In this document: one piece after another, positions 42,235 through 49,978 of the stretch
How positions within the stretch are numbered: the stretch's first letter is position 1
Layout: every line of letters starts with the position of its first letter
From: Natrinema limicola JCM 13563
GTDB lineage: Archaea > Halobacteriota > Halobacteria > Halobacteriales > Natrialbaceae
Assembly (NCBI RefSeq): GCF_000337475.1
Contig: NZ_AOIT01000036.1
Location: 1 to 49,978 of the forward strand
DNA: 49,978 bases
Direction: 5' to 3'
Notes under the pieces: generated by a model
Databases searched by the model: none
What the model was told of the DNA's origin: nothing
Seen by the model: the letters and a program-made list of their open reading frames with translations, nothing else
Made by a program: the position numbers and the translations under genes

Positions 42235-42497
42235 TGGAAGCCTCGTTCGTCATCGCCAAACTGATTACGCTCGTGTTGAGCCTCGTCGTCGCGTATCTGG
42301 CGTATCACGGCTACCGGCGAAACGGCCAAACGCCGATGCTATACGTCGCCGCAGGCTTCGTGTTTATCGGTGCCGGGGCGATCTGTGAGGGGTTGATCTA
42401 CCTCGTGTTTCGGACGACGATCGTGTCTGCCGCCCTCGTGCAGGCGGCCATCGTCTCGAGTGGAATGGTGCTCATCCTCGTCTCACTGACGAAGTGA
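42234..42497 (+). CDS. small three-helix membrane protein (DUF7521-like)
   Basis: This encodes 87 residues with about three membrane helices (LITLVLSLVVAYLAYHGY, YVAAGFVFIGAGAICEGLI, AALVQAAIVSSGMVLILVSL). Membrane proteins of this size and pattern commonly follow HTH genes of the type just upstream in haloarchaea; I associate them with DUF7521 from memory. It may relay an envelope signal to the regulator. Translationally coupled by overlapping stop and start. Confidence 0.75.
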   Translation: MEASFVIAKLITLVLSLVVAYLAYHGYRRNGQTPMLYVAAGFVFIGAGAICEGLIYLVFRTTIVSAALVQAAIVSSGMVLILVSLTK

Positions 42498-42498
42498 G

Positions 42499-43422
42499 CT
42501 AGAAGAACAGCGCCGGCACGGAGTTCCGGAAGATATTGAGCGAGATGACGAACAGGAGTCCGACGACGAACCAGTTGAACCGCTGCTCGTCGATCTCGAG
42601 TCGCCGGAGATACGTCCCAACTAGCAGGCCAACGATGGTGACGACCGCGATCACCGAGCCGAGCCAGAGGCGATAGGTCGTCAGGAGGTCGGTAAACAGG
42701 GCCATCTGGACGATCCGGACGGTGAAGATCGTTCCAAGCACCATCGAGAGGCCGCCGATGTATCGTTCGGTGTCTCGCTCGAAGGTATGGAAGTACGCCG
42801 GCAGCAGCGGGCCGAGATTCGCGATCGCGAGCAGGAAGCCCTCGAGGAAGCCAGCACTGCCGAGCGCGATCGGGTGGTGGGCCTCCTCGACGGTGACGAA
42901 GTTCTGGACGACCTGAAAGACGACGTAGCCGAGGATGACGAGGCCGATCACGAAGGGAACGATCGGACCGGCGCTGAACGCCGCAAGCGCTGCAACCCCG
43001 ATGACGCTTCCAACGACGGCAAGCGCCAGTAGCGGCCACTCCTCGCGGACGAACGTTCGCCCCGTATCGGTTTCACCGATCTGGAACATATTGAGCATCC
43101 ATGGCGGAATCGCGAGGACGACGACGGCGAACGTCGGGTCGATGACCGACGCAAAGATCGGCGTCGTGATCAGCGAGTAGCCAAAGCCGATCATCCCTTT
43201 GACGACGCCAGCGACGATCGCGACCGCGACGAACAGGGCAAGCAATTCGACCGAGAGATCGGACTGAACGCCTTTTCCAATGTGCTCGAGCCCCGGGAAG
43301 AAGACGATCGACGCGACGATGACGGCGAGCGTCGCGGCGACCATCATCACCTCGCGGTACCGAAACTCGGAGACGTTCGTGAGGAACTGTTCGACGTCGC
43401 TGGTAGGTTCTGGTGTGCTCAT
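42499..43422 (-). CDS. TauE/SafE-family anion exporter
   Basis: This encodes 307 residues from ATG 43422 with about eight helices. The family layout is visible: VKGMIGFGYSLITTPIFASV, then a central loop, and a second half with the same fold (LGSAGFLEGFLLAIANLGPLLPA). Members export sulfite, sulfoacetate or other organosulfonates, or import in a few cases. The substrate is not set by sequence. It is on its own and convergent with the HTH/membrane gene pair. Confidence 0.85.
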   Translation of the reverse strand: MSTPEPTSDVEQFLTNVSEFRYREVMMVAATLAVIVASIVFFPGLEHIGKGVQSDLSVELLALFVAVAIVAGVVKGMIGFGYSLITTPIFASVIDPTFAVVVLAIPPWMLNMFQIGETDTGRTFVREEWPLLALAVVGSVIGVAALAAFSAGPIVPFVIGLVILGYVVFQVVQNFVTVEEAHHPIALGSAGFLEGFLLAIANLGPLLPAYFHTFERDTERYIGGLSMVLGTIFTVRIVQMALFTDLLTTYRLWLGSVIAVVTIVGLLVGTYLRRLEIDEQRFNWFVVGLLFVISLNIFRNSVPALFF

Positions 43423-43777
43423 AGCGCGGGTGGCGAAGACGATGCAGTCGCCTTGCAACTCGATACACGCGGCACCCGTATCCCCCTAACCGAGTCGGCG
43501 AGATCTACGGCGTTTCGAGTCGGCGAAGGCACACCGAAATGGCCGCTCACAGCCGATCAAACGCAGTTACGCGCGGTTCAGCGGAAACAGGACGTCATAG
43601 CTCGAGGATATATTTTCCGCTAGCAGTCGAAACAGGTAGAAAAGACGAGAAGACGGTTCGAGAAAGACCTGCAAGTGGCCCCACGCCAGCACCGCAGTAT
43701 CGAACCCGGATACGAGTCTCGGTGCGACGCGTCGTCGCCGCCCAATATGGTACTCGATCGGAACCCTGACCGGAAGA
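43423..43777. other. intergenic, no gene seen
   Basis: About 350 bases. The left part is the promoter of the TauE-like gene (minus). The rest contains short open frames without family character. I saw no copy of the palindrome and no strong hairpin. Confidence 0.4.
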
Positions 43778-44191
43778 CTAGCTTTCGATCGGGGTCGCGT
43801 CGGCCTGGGCCTGCTCGTATTTATCCTCGAACTCCTGGATGAGCTGGCCCATCTTGGCGTACCAGTCGTTTAACATCCGCTGCATGCTGTCGGCGAGCTT
43901 CGACGGATCGGTCGGGAAGTACACGTGGTAGTACCCGCCCTGATCGTAGTTGACCTGATCTTTCTGGATGAATCCCGTCTGGAGCAGCCGCTGGACGGCC
44001 CGGTAGGCGGTCGAGCGCTCGCGGTCGACGGCGTCGGCGATTTCATCGACGGTCATCGGCTCATCGGCAGCGACGAGCGCCCGGAAGCACTCCTTATCGA
44101 GTTGCTTGAGGCCGTGGAAGCACTCGAGGAGCCCTTCACACTGCATGTCTTGCTGAAGTTGTTCGGACATCGAATCCGGCATTGGAATCAC
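43778..44191 (-). CDS. TrmB/MarR-type HTH regulator
   Basis: This encodes about 137 residues (ATG 44182 gives 134). CFHGLKQLDKECFRALVAAD, MTVDEIADAVDRERSTAYRA, VQRLLQTGFIQKDQ form the winged HTH. A wing and a long helix follow (YYHVYFPTDPSKLADSMQRM), probably for dimerisation. It lies between the two TauE-type transporters and follows the second on the same strand with a 61-nt gap, so it may regulate it. No effector domain beyond the helix is recognised. Confidence 0.85.
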   Translation of the reverse strand: MIPMPDSMSEQLQQDMQCEGLLECFHGLKQLDKECFRALVAADEPMTVDEIADAVDRERSTAYRAVQRLLQTGFIQKDQVNYDQGGYYHVYFPTDPSKLADSMQRMLNDWYAKMGQLIQEFEDKYEQAQADATPIES

Positions 44192-44252
44192 TCCTAGATA
44201 CAGACCGCGCGGTTAAAAGACTTGTGTAGAAATCGTACAATCCTGCGACTGC

Positions 44253-45284
44253 CTAGTCAGCAGTCGACGGCGACACGTCCGTGCCCTCACGGAGCATGGT
44301 GATGCTGCTGTAGACGACAGCGCCGCTGACCAGCAGCGCTGCCCCGAGGATGATCACCAGGCTCACCACGTCGAGCACCGGCATCTCGAGGACGCCGCCA
44401 ATCTCTCGCACTGCGACGGCGATCGCGCCGAGCAACAGCATAACCCCGAAGTAGACCTTGATGTCGTCTTCGTTGACGAGGTTGGTCGCGGCTGCGCCGA
44501 CGCGGGCACCGAGTGCGCTGCCAGCCAGCAGCGGGACGACGATGCCGAGTTCGACGGCACCGGACTGGGCGTAGAGGAAGCTCCCGATCCCGCCCGAGAA
44601 GACGATCTCGAACAGGTCGGTCCCGACTGCGACCGGGACGGGCACGCCGATCAGGTAGAACAGCGCGGGCATACGGATGAAGCCGCCACCGACGCCGAGG
44701 AAGCCCGACAGCACCCCCGTCGCGAACGCCACAGCCAGCACCATCCACAGCGACACTTTGAACCCACCGCGGATCGAGATCATCGGTGGCACGTTGTACG
44801 ACTGGATCTTCTGGGCGATCTCGGGGATATCTTCGTCCTCGAGATCGGCGTCCTCGTCGACGTCGTGGTCGATGCCGCCACCGCTGCCTTTCATCGCTTC
44901 GTAGGTGACGAAGACACCGATCCCACCCAGCAACAGCACGTACGCGACGCTAACCACGGAGCCGGCCAGCCCGATGTGCTGGAGGTACTCGAGGCCGATC
45001 TTCCCGACCTCGATGCCGGCAGTGGTGCCAGCGATCATCAGGATACCGAGCTTGTAGTCGACCTGCCCGAGGTCACGGTGTTTCAGCGTCGCGATCACGG
45101 AGGTCCCGAAGACGAACGCAAGACCGGACCCGACCGCAACGTTCGCGTCGTAGCCCATCACCAGCAGTGCGGGCGTCACGAGGAACGATCCGCCCATCCC
45201 GAAGAATCCGAACAGGATCCCGATGAGCAGACCGAACCCGACGAACAGTACGATCAGTGCCAGGCTCATTCCAAGTATTTCCAT
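44253..45284 (-). CDS. TauE/SafE-family transporter, long-loop type
   Basis: This encodes 343 residues with about nine helices. The N-terminal signature GFFGMGGSFLVTPALLVMGY and the repeat in the second half GFLGVGGGFIRMPALFYL are strong. A central acidic loop (DHDVDEDADLEDEDIPE) separates the halves. This type is typical in haloarchaea, often with a roughly 50-residue companion gene, as here. Likely a sulfite or sulfonate exporter/importer. The start is fixed by the ATG at 45284, two nt after the companion gene's stop. Confidence 0.88.
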   Translation of the reverse strand: MEILGMSLALIVLFVGFGLLIGILFGFFGMGGSFLVTPALLVMGYDANVAVGSGLAFVFGTSVIATLKHRDLGQVDYKLGILMIAGTTAGIEVGKIGLEYLQHIGLAGSVVSVAYVLLLGGIGVFVTYEAMKGSGGGIDHDVDEDADLEDEDIPEIAQKIQSYNVPPMISIRGGFKVSLWMVLAVAFATGVLSGFLGVGGGFIRMPALFYLIGVPVPVAVGTDLFEIVFSGGIGSFLYAQSGAVELGIVVPLLAGSALGARVGAAATNLVNEDDIKVYFGVMLLLGAIAVAVREIGGVLEMPVLDVVSLVIILGAALLVSGAVVYSSITMLREGTDVSPSTAD

Positions 45285-45286
45285 TG

Positions 45287-45436
45287 TTAGTTGTTCTTAA
45301 TGCGATTGACCACTGGTTCTCCGAGTAGCTGTTCCGCTGCGCCGTAGCCGATATACAGGATAATGGCCTCAAGGAGCACAGCCCCGATGAGCATGCCAGC
45401 GTCTACCGATGCGGTCAGGCTTCCCCCACCGATCAT
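45287..45436 (-). CDS. 49-residue single-helix companion of the TauE transporter (DUF7512-like)
   Basis: This small gene encodes MIGGGSLTASVDAGMLIGAV, then LLEAIILYIGYGAAEQLLGE and PVVNRIKNN. One transmembrane helix spans about residues 14-33. The stop is 2 nt before the TauE start on the same strand, so they share a message. A TATA-like GCATATAATG (minus strand, about 45452-45461) lies just upstream. I associate it with the DUF7512 family from memory. It may be a subunit or assembly factor of the transporter. Confidence 0.8.
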   Translation of the reverse strand: MIGGGSLTASVDAGMLIGAVLLEAIILYIGYGAAEQLLGEPVVNRIKNN

Positions 45437-45804
45437 CGCGTCTCACCACCCATTATATGCAGTTGTGTACGGATCATGGCTTTCTCTACAACTGTCTCTA
45501 ATCGGATGGCAGTATTAACAGTTTTGGATATGCGGCACAATATTACTGCAACTGATCACACGGCTATCCAACCGAAATATATGCGTAAGTTATAGCAATA
45601 TGGCCGTCCGAAACTCCTCGCTGAACGACCGTAATTAAACGCCTCAATCGATCGCGCGCGGATTTTATCGCGCTAGAGAAATACAGTACCCAAAGACAAT
45701 CAGTAGGGATCACCCGCTGCTATCGAACCGAATCGTGCCGACTGATGTTCACTGGTTCTGAACTATACAAACAATCTTATATAGCGATCGCATCCGTTCG
45801 GGAC
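45437..45804. promoter_or_regulatory. AT-rich divergent promoter region
   Basis: About 370 bases, markedly AT-rich. The TATA box for the stress protein is CTTATATAG (45776-45784), 21-29 nt before ATG 45805, giving a leaderless start. On the other side, GCATATAATG serves the small TauE companion. The middle (about 45490-45600) holds further TATA-like runs and no gene. Confidence 0.6.
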
Positions 45805-46656
45805 ATGCGAGCACTCTACACGACCGATCTCTCGGCAGCCAGCGAAGCGGCGATCGAAAACGAAACCTGCCACGAGTGTCTCGAGCGAATCGGCATCGAG
45901 ACGATCCATCTCGTCACTGTCGTCCCCTCGAACATCCATGCAGGGATGCCAGGCATGGACCTCGAAGGCCGTCGCCAGCGCGCACTCAATCGGTATCAGT
46001 CGGTGATGGAAAACGCCGGGTTCGCCGTCGAAACCCACGTCGTCCGTGGGACGCCCCATCGTCGCATCAACGGGATTGCCGGCGCTGTCGGAGCCGATCT
46101 GACGATCGCCGGCTCGCGTGGCAAGAGCCCGCTCGAGAACCGCGTCATCGGATCGACGACGCGGAACCTCGCGCGGACGTCCGTGGTACCACTACTCATT
46201 ACGCGTATCGAGCGCGAGACTGACGAGCCCGACCTCCGCCATGAGCACCTCTTTCGGCGTATGCTCTATGCGACCGACTTCTCCAAAAACGCCGAACGAG
46301 CGTTCGAGGCGTTCTCATCGCTGCGGTATGCGGCCGAGTCGGCGACGCTGGTCCACGTCGAATCACCGAAAGATACCGGCGTGACAGCGGACGAAGCCGA
46401 CGAGCCGGCTGCACGACTGGACGAACTCGCAGCCCAACTCGAGGAGTGGGACATCGAGACGGAGATCGACGTTCGGCAGGGCGATCCGGCCGACGAGATC
46501 ATCGCGGCCGAAGACGAGTTCGACGCGACGACGATCCTGCTTGGCTCGCGTGGCCGGAGCCGGCTTCGGCGGCTGTTGCTCGGGAGCGTCTCTGAGTCAG
46601 TCATCGCGCGTGCGGCGGGGAACGTTTACCTCGTGCCGCCGCCGCGGTCGGCGTAA
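45805..46656 (+). CDS. tandem universal stress protein (UspA x 2)
   Basis: This encodes 283 residues from ATG 45805 with two Usp domains. Domain 1 (1-135) begins MRALYTTDLSAAS and ends with GSRGKSPLENRVIGSTTRN. Domain 2 begins RMLYATDFSKNAERAF and ends GSRGRSRLRRLLLGSVSES. Both carry the G-x2-G-x9-G-S type ATP-binding loop. Its neighbour on the right is the sulfur transport operon, end to end. Starting at ATG 45745 would place the TATA box inside the gene and add an unconserved tail. Confidence 0.9.
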   Translation: MRALYTTDLSAASEAAIENETCHECLERIGIETIHLVTVVPSNIHAGMPGMDLEGRRQRALNRYQSVMENAGFAVETHVVRGTPHRRINGIAGAVGADLTIAGSRGKSPLENRVIGSTTRNLARTSVVPLLITRIERETDEPDLRHEHLFRRMLYATDFSKNAERAFEAFSSLRYAAESATLVHVESPKDTGVTADEADEPAARLDELAAQLEEWDIETEIDVRQGDPADEIIAAEDEFDATTILLGSRGRSRLRRLLLGSVSESVIARAAGNVYLVPPPRSA

Positions 46657-46673
46657 GCACGGATCGTTGCCGG

Positions 46674-47855
46674 TCACATCGTTGGGACCACGACGACCAC
46701 GCCGTAGCCGAGCACGAGCGCGAGGGCGAACGACGCGATCCACGCGCCGATCGTCAGCAGGATCTTCCGCGGGCTGATCGCATCCCTGCCACCGACCGCC
46801 GCGCCGCTGCCGATGATCGCGCTGACGACGATCTCGTTGAACGAGACTGGGACGCCAAGCAGGATCGCGACCTGCGCGATGAGAAACGATGGGACGAGCG
46901 CCGCGATCGAGCGACGCGGCCCCAGCGACGAGTAGTCCTGTGCGAGCGACTTGATCATGCGCGGCGCACCAGTCCACGAGCCGACGAGGATGCCGGCCCC
47001 GCCACCGACGAGGATGGCCATCGTCGAGACCCCCTCGAGGTCATCGAGCAAGGGCAACAACGGCCCGACTGCGAGCCCGACCTGGCTGCCGCCGGCCGAG
47101 AACGCGACGAGCGAGCCGAGTGTCAACAGCACCCGCCTGAGCCCGCCGGCCATGTCCCGTCGGACGTCCCAGTAGACGAGCCCTGCAATCGCGAGCGCTA
47201 CCGCCAGCGAGACGCCGATCGCGGCACCGACGCTCTCGAGGCCGACGAACTCCTGAACGGTGCTGGAAACCGTTCCGGTCGAGCCAGCGGGGCCGAGAAA
47301 CGAAAATTCGACGTTCGCGAGGACGCCACCGACGAGGCCCGCGAGCACGGCGATACTGAATCGCTCCGGCACGTCGGCCCGTGGGAGGATACTCGCGATC
47401 CCGTACGCGATGAAGCCGCCGATGAACGGCGTCAGCACCCAGACGATACCGATCTGTTGGTACTTCGACCAGACTGGTGTCCCGCCGAGTGCGAGCCCGA
47501 CGCCGATCACGGAGCCAGTCACGGTAAACGCCGTCGCGATCGGATAGCCAGTTCGAATACCGATCGCCATGAGGCCGGCACCGATCAGTAAGACGGCGAT
47601 AACCCCGCCGGCTGGGAGACTCACACCGCCGATAAGGCCGCGACCGATCGCCTCCGAGACGTTTGCGCCTTGTGTGACAGCGCCGGCAAAGCCGAAGATT
47701 CCGACGACGAACGCGGCCCGCATCGTCGAGATGGTGTTGGCACCGACGGCGGGTGCAAACGGCGTCGCGCCGCTCGAGCCAGCGCCGATGACCCACGCCA
47801 TAAACAGACTCGCGAACCCGGCAGTGACGAACAGCAAAACGAGAGTGAGGTCCAT
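46674..47855 (-). CDS. PiT-family inorganic anion permease
   Basis: This encodes 393 residues with about ten helices. The PiT signature occurs twice, once per half (GANTISTMRAAFVVGIFGFAGA and SFNEIVVSAIIGSGAAVGG). The first half reads GANTIST rather than GANDVAN-like of phosphate carriers, and the gene is downstream of two YeeE genes and a rhodanese/MBL gene. Bacillus CysP shows that PiT proteins can move sulfate, so sulfate or thiosulfate is a likely substrate here. Phosphate cannot be ruled out. Confidence 0.82.
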   Translation of the reverse strand: MDLTLVLLFVTAGFASLFMAWVIGAGSSGATPFAPAVGANTISTMRAAFVVGIFGFAGAVTQGANVSEAIGRGLIGGVSLPAGGVIAVLLIGAGLMAIGIRTGYPIATAFTVTGSVIGVGLALGGTPVWSKYQQIGIVWVLTPFIGGFIAYGIASILPRADVPERFSIAVLAGLVGGVLANVEFSFLGPAGSTGTVSSTVQEFVGLESVGAAIGVSLAVALAIAGLVYWDVRRDMAGGLRRVLLTLGSLVAFSAGGSQVGLAVGPLLPLLDDLEGVSTMAILVGGGAGILVGSWTGAPRMIKSLAQDYSSLGPRRSIAALVPSFLIAQVAILLGVPVSFNEIVVSAIIGSGAAVGGRDAISPRKILLTIGAWIASFALALVLGYGVVVVVPTM

Positions 47856-47876
47856 TAGCGGATCGAAAAGAGCGGC

Positions 47877-48335
47877 TTAGTCCGCACCTGCAGTCACGGA
47901 GTCAGCACTGGCGGTCTGGCTTCGCCACCGACCCTGCAGGTACGCACCGAGGAACATCCCGGCGAGCGCCCAGAGGATGGTGACGTTGCCGATGCCGAGG
48001 CTGGCGTAGGCGGCACCCGGACAGATGCCCGAGAGCCCCCAGCCAACGCCGAAGATCGACCCGCCAATCAGGACGTTGCGATCGAACGGTTTCAGGCGTC
48101 GTTCGAACTGGTCGCCGGTCAGCGGTGCCCGACCGAGCAGTCGCGGAGCGAGGAAGAACGTCACCCCGGTAACGATCGCAGCACCGAACATCACGAACAC
48201 CAGCCCGAAGTCGTCGAACTGGAGGAAGTTCAGCACCACTTCGGGACGGGCCATGTGGCTGAATCCGAGTCCGAAGCCGAAGATCAGGCCGCCGACAAGG
48301 ATCAGCGGCATGAAGAGGGGATGGCGGTCCGACAT
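47877..48335 (-). CDS. YeeE/YedE-family membrane protein, second half
   Basis: This encodes 152 residues from ATG 48335 with about four helices. GGLIFGFGLGFSHMARPEVV, then GGSIFGVGWGLSGICPGAAY with a conserved Cys, and WALAGMFLGAYLQG. The Cys-Pro-Gly motif is the one thought to bind thiosulfate in TsuA/YeeE channels. It pairs with the next gene as the other half of one transporter. Start and stop overlap (TAATG-like) with the upstream partner. Confidence 0.88.
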   Translation of the reverse strand: MSDRHPLFMPLILVGGLIFGFGLGFSHMARPEVVLNFLQFDDFGLVFVMFGAAIVTGVTFFLAPRLLGRAPLTGDQFERRLKPFDRNVLIGGSIFGVGWGLSGICPGAAYASLGIGNVTILWALAGMFLGAYLQGRWRSQTASADSVTAGAD

Positions 48336-48892
48336 TACGGACTCACCCCCAGTGCGGCGACGATCTGTGCAGTCAGGATTGCGACGATCATGAACGTGAT
48401 TACACCTGTAATTGACGTTTTCGATGCGGAACCGACGCCACAGACGCCGTGTCCGGACGTACAGCCCTTCCCGATGCGTGTCCCGATACCGACGAAGATG
48501 CCACCGACGAGCAGCCGCCACGGCTGGACGTCAGTCGACCAGAGCGTCAGACCGCCAACCTCGTACAGTTGGCCGGTCGTCCCGGGCTGGTAGAGCGAAG
48601 TCGTAATCATCCCGGATTGGACCGTCGCCGAGAACGCCAACGCACCCAAGATGATGCCGAGCGTAAACACGAGCCGCCAGTCACGGGACGAGACGTACCG
48701 CTGGAAGCGGGACTGTCCGGAGACGTACGACAGCGTCGACTCGAGGAACGTACTCGCACCGGCGGGGATGCCGGTCCCGAGATAGATGACGACCGTGCCG
48801 AGACCGACGAAGAGCCCGCCGATGGCGTACCGACTGATCCCGTTCGGGAACAGTTCAGCAGCCAACTGGAGAGGGACTGGATCTGCTACCAT
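48335..48892 (-). CDS. YeeE/YedE-family membrane protein, first half
   Basis: This encodes 185 residues with about five helices. It ends with the motif VGIGTRIGKGCTSGHGVCGVGSASKTS, in which the two Cys are those that coordinate the sulfur anion in the TsuA fold. Split YeeE halves encoded side by side are common in haloarchaea. It lies 8 nt after the rhodanese-MBL gene, so all four genes (49978 to 46674) appear to form one operon. Confidence 0.9.
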   Translation of the reverse strand: MVADPVPLQLAAELFPNGISRYAIGGLFVGLGTVVIYLGTGIPAGASTFLESTLSYVSGQSRFQRYVSSRDWRLVFTLGIILGALAFSATVQSGMITTSLYQPGTTGQLYEVGGLTLWSTDVQPWRLLVGGIFVGIGTRIGKGCTSGHGVCGVGSASKTSITGVITFMIVAILTAQIVAALGVSP

Positions 48893-48900
48893 ATAAATTA

Positions 48901-49978
48901 TTAGTCACCCGCGAGCGATTCCTGGCTGGCAGCACAGTTGTTCGGGCCGAGCTCGAGTTCGAATGCTTCGTCGTCGTCGGCCTCCTGCTGGCCGAGATTG
49001 GTGGGAATGATATCCTCGTAGTTGGCCGGTCGTGGTGGCATATCCGAGAGGATGAGCTCGACGAACTCATCTTTGTCCATCGTGAGCGCGTCCATCTCCG
49101 CTTTGAGCTGGCCGATCGGCGCGGTGTAGGTGCCGTCGTCGGCGGGCTCGGCGGCGTCGCTGAAGTGTGCGCCACCGATGAGCGTGTCGTCGGGCAGCGA
49201 GAGGACACGCTCCTGCAGACTCTCGTAGAGCTGGGCCGCGGCCTCTGGTGCGCCGTCGTCACCTTCCTCGAGGTCAGGACGGGCGACGCTTTCGATGAAC
49301 AGGCCGTCGCCGGTCGCCAGCAGCGAGTCGTCGATCAGGTACGAGGTCATGCCAGAGGTGTGGCCGGGCGTGGAGACCGTCTCGATCGTGGCGTCGCCGA
49401 CCTGGAATTCGTCGCCATCCTCGGCCAGCGTCATCTCGTCGGCGTAGGTGACGCCACGGTCGACGGATGCCTCGGGAATGACGCCCTCGACGCCGACGGC
49501 ATCGAGTGCGCGCACACCCGAGATGTGATCGGCGTGGATGTGCGTGTCGATCGCGTACTGCAGGTCGACGCCAAGTTCGTCAGCGTCGGTGAGATAGCGA
49601 TCCGTGAACGCGCGCAACGGATCGATGACTGCGGCCTCGTCGCCGTCGACGACGAGGTAGCCCAGACAGCCCGAGGACGGTCGCTGATACTGGTAGAGCG
49701 TCCCCGCGCCGTCGTACTCCGAGACTTCGACGCGCTCGTAGATCCGCGCCCAGCCGTTCATCCCGTCCTCGAGCTGGTTCGCATCGTAGCCACGGTCTTT
49801 CAACGTGCCCGCGACGAACTCGCTCGAGCCACCCTTGGCACAGAGGACCGTCACTTCGCGGTCGTCGGGGATCTTGGCGAGCACGTCCTCGTCGATCTCG
49901 TCCTCGAGGAACTCGAAGTAGGGGATGTTGATCGACTCGACGCTGTCGCCGTCGATGTGCCACTCCTCGTACTCCGAG
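48901..49978 (-). CDS. rhodanese-metallo-beta-lactamase fusion, N terminus cut by window edge
   Basis: The last 359 or so residues of the gene are present; the start is beyond 49978. The visible N-terminal part is the end of a rhodanese domain with the active-site Cys in VLCAKGGSSEFVA. The beta-lactamase fold follows with THIHADHISG (metal-binding HxHxDH), TPGHTSG and GDGLF, and a later GGAHFSD. It resembles persulfide dioxygenases of the ETHE1/Blh group. It would oxidise or transfer sulfane sulfur, matching the adjacent YeeE and PiT genes. Roughly the first 50-80 residues are estimated to be missing. Confidence 0.9.
   Translation of the reverse strand, partial: SEYEEWHIDGDSVESINIPYFEFLEDEIDEDVLAKIPDDREVTVLCAKGGSSEFVAGTLKDRGYDANQLEDGMNGWARIYERVEVSEYDGAGTLYQYQRPSSGCLGYLVVDGDEAAVIDPLRAFTDRYLTDADELGVDLQYAIDTHIHADHISGVRALDAVGVEGVIPEASVDRGVTYADEMTLAEDGDEFQVGDATIETVSTPGHTSGMTSYLIDDSLLATGDGLFIESVARPDLEEGDDGAPEAAAQLYESLQERVLSLPDDTLIGGAHFSDAAEPADDGTYTAPIGQLKAEMDALTMDKDEFVELILSDMPPRPANYEDIIPTNLGQQEADDDEAFELELGPNNCAASQESLAGD

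Noticed and set aside
1..49978. CRISPR array or insertion sequence with transposase
   Set aside because: No regularly spaced repeats with variable spacers and no transposase, integrase or toxin-antitoxin motif were found in any frame.

Overview
The window looks like chromosomal DNA of a haloarchaeon, most likely a member of the Natrialbales (Natrinema/Haloterrigena-like; inferred from protein character, not searched). Supporting signs are the GC-rich genes encoding very acidic proteins, an archaeal initiator tRNA with an A1:U72 pair, SecE-Spt5 gene order, HTH_10-type and other haloarchaeal regulators, a PEP carboxylase and PolX of haloarchaeal type, and TATA boxes about 25-30 nt before many start codons, implying leaderless messages.

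1-3.4 kb: initiator tRNA-Met, then AT-richer gene-poor DNA with a tiny zinc-ribbon protein, a wrecked glutamate dehydrogenase gene, a structured repeat and a glutamine-rich protein. 3.5-11.5 kb: rhodanese, a membrane-anchored chemotaxis transducer, an isocitrate lyase/PEP mutase family enzyme beside the remnant of an isochorismatase-type hydrolase, a four-PAS histidine kinase, and the secE-spt5 operon, whose 3' end has been duplicated around a hairpin. 11.5-32 kb is mostly housekeeping: PHP, Mut7-C, PolX, rhomboid, endonuclease V, a short-chain dehydrogenase, an HNH-like protein, DUF192, a LeuA/CimA-type synthase with a possible short upstream ORF, an orphan 4Fe-4S electron-transfer subunit, tRNA-Ser(CGA) with a nearby partial copy of its 3' end, PEP carboxylase, a sugar epimerase, a MaoC hydratase, and the trxA-trxB redox operon.

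32-42.5 kb is an accessory, partly decaying region. It begins with a heme-copper-oxidase-like membrane protein divergent from an HTH_10 regulator; three 19-bp direct repeats lie between them. Then come a 5'-truncated multicopper oxidase, a DsbA-like protein, a Tat lipoprotein with a deacetylase-like domain, two overlapping membrane-protein genes with Cys-x-x-Cys motifs, a DUF2270 gene broken by a nonsense codon, a thioredoxin-like protein, a frameshifted carbamoyltransferase and an HTH/small-membrane-protein pair. Three near-identical 21-bp palindromes sit before dsbA, between the lipoprotein and the CxxC membrane genes, and between the carbamoyltransferase and the HTH gene. They suggest one regulon for extracytoplasmic thiol chemistry and cell-envelope functions, and are the best candidate here for an undescribed system.

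42.5-50 kb is a sulfur-linked block: two TauE/SafE-type exporters (one with a 49-residue companion), a TrmB/MarR-like regulator, a tandem universal stress protein, a PiT-family permease, two YeeE/YedE half-transporters and a rhodanese-metallo-beta-lactamase fusion cut by the window edge. The last four genes appear to form one operon for import or handling of thiosulfate, sulfite or sulfane sulfur.
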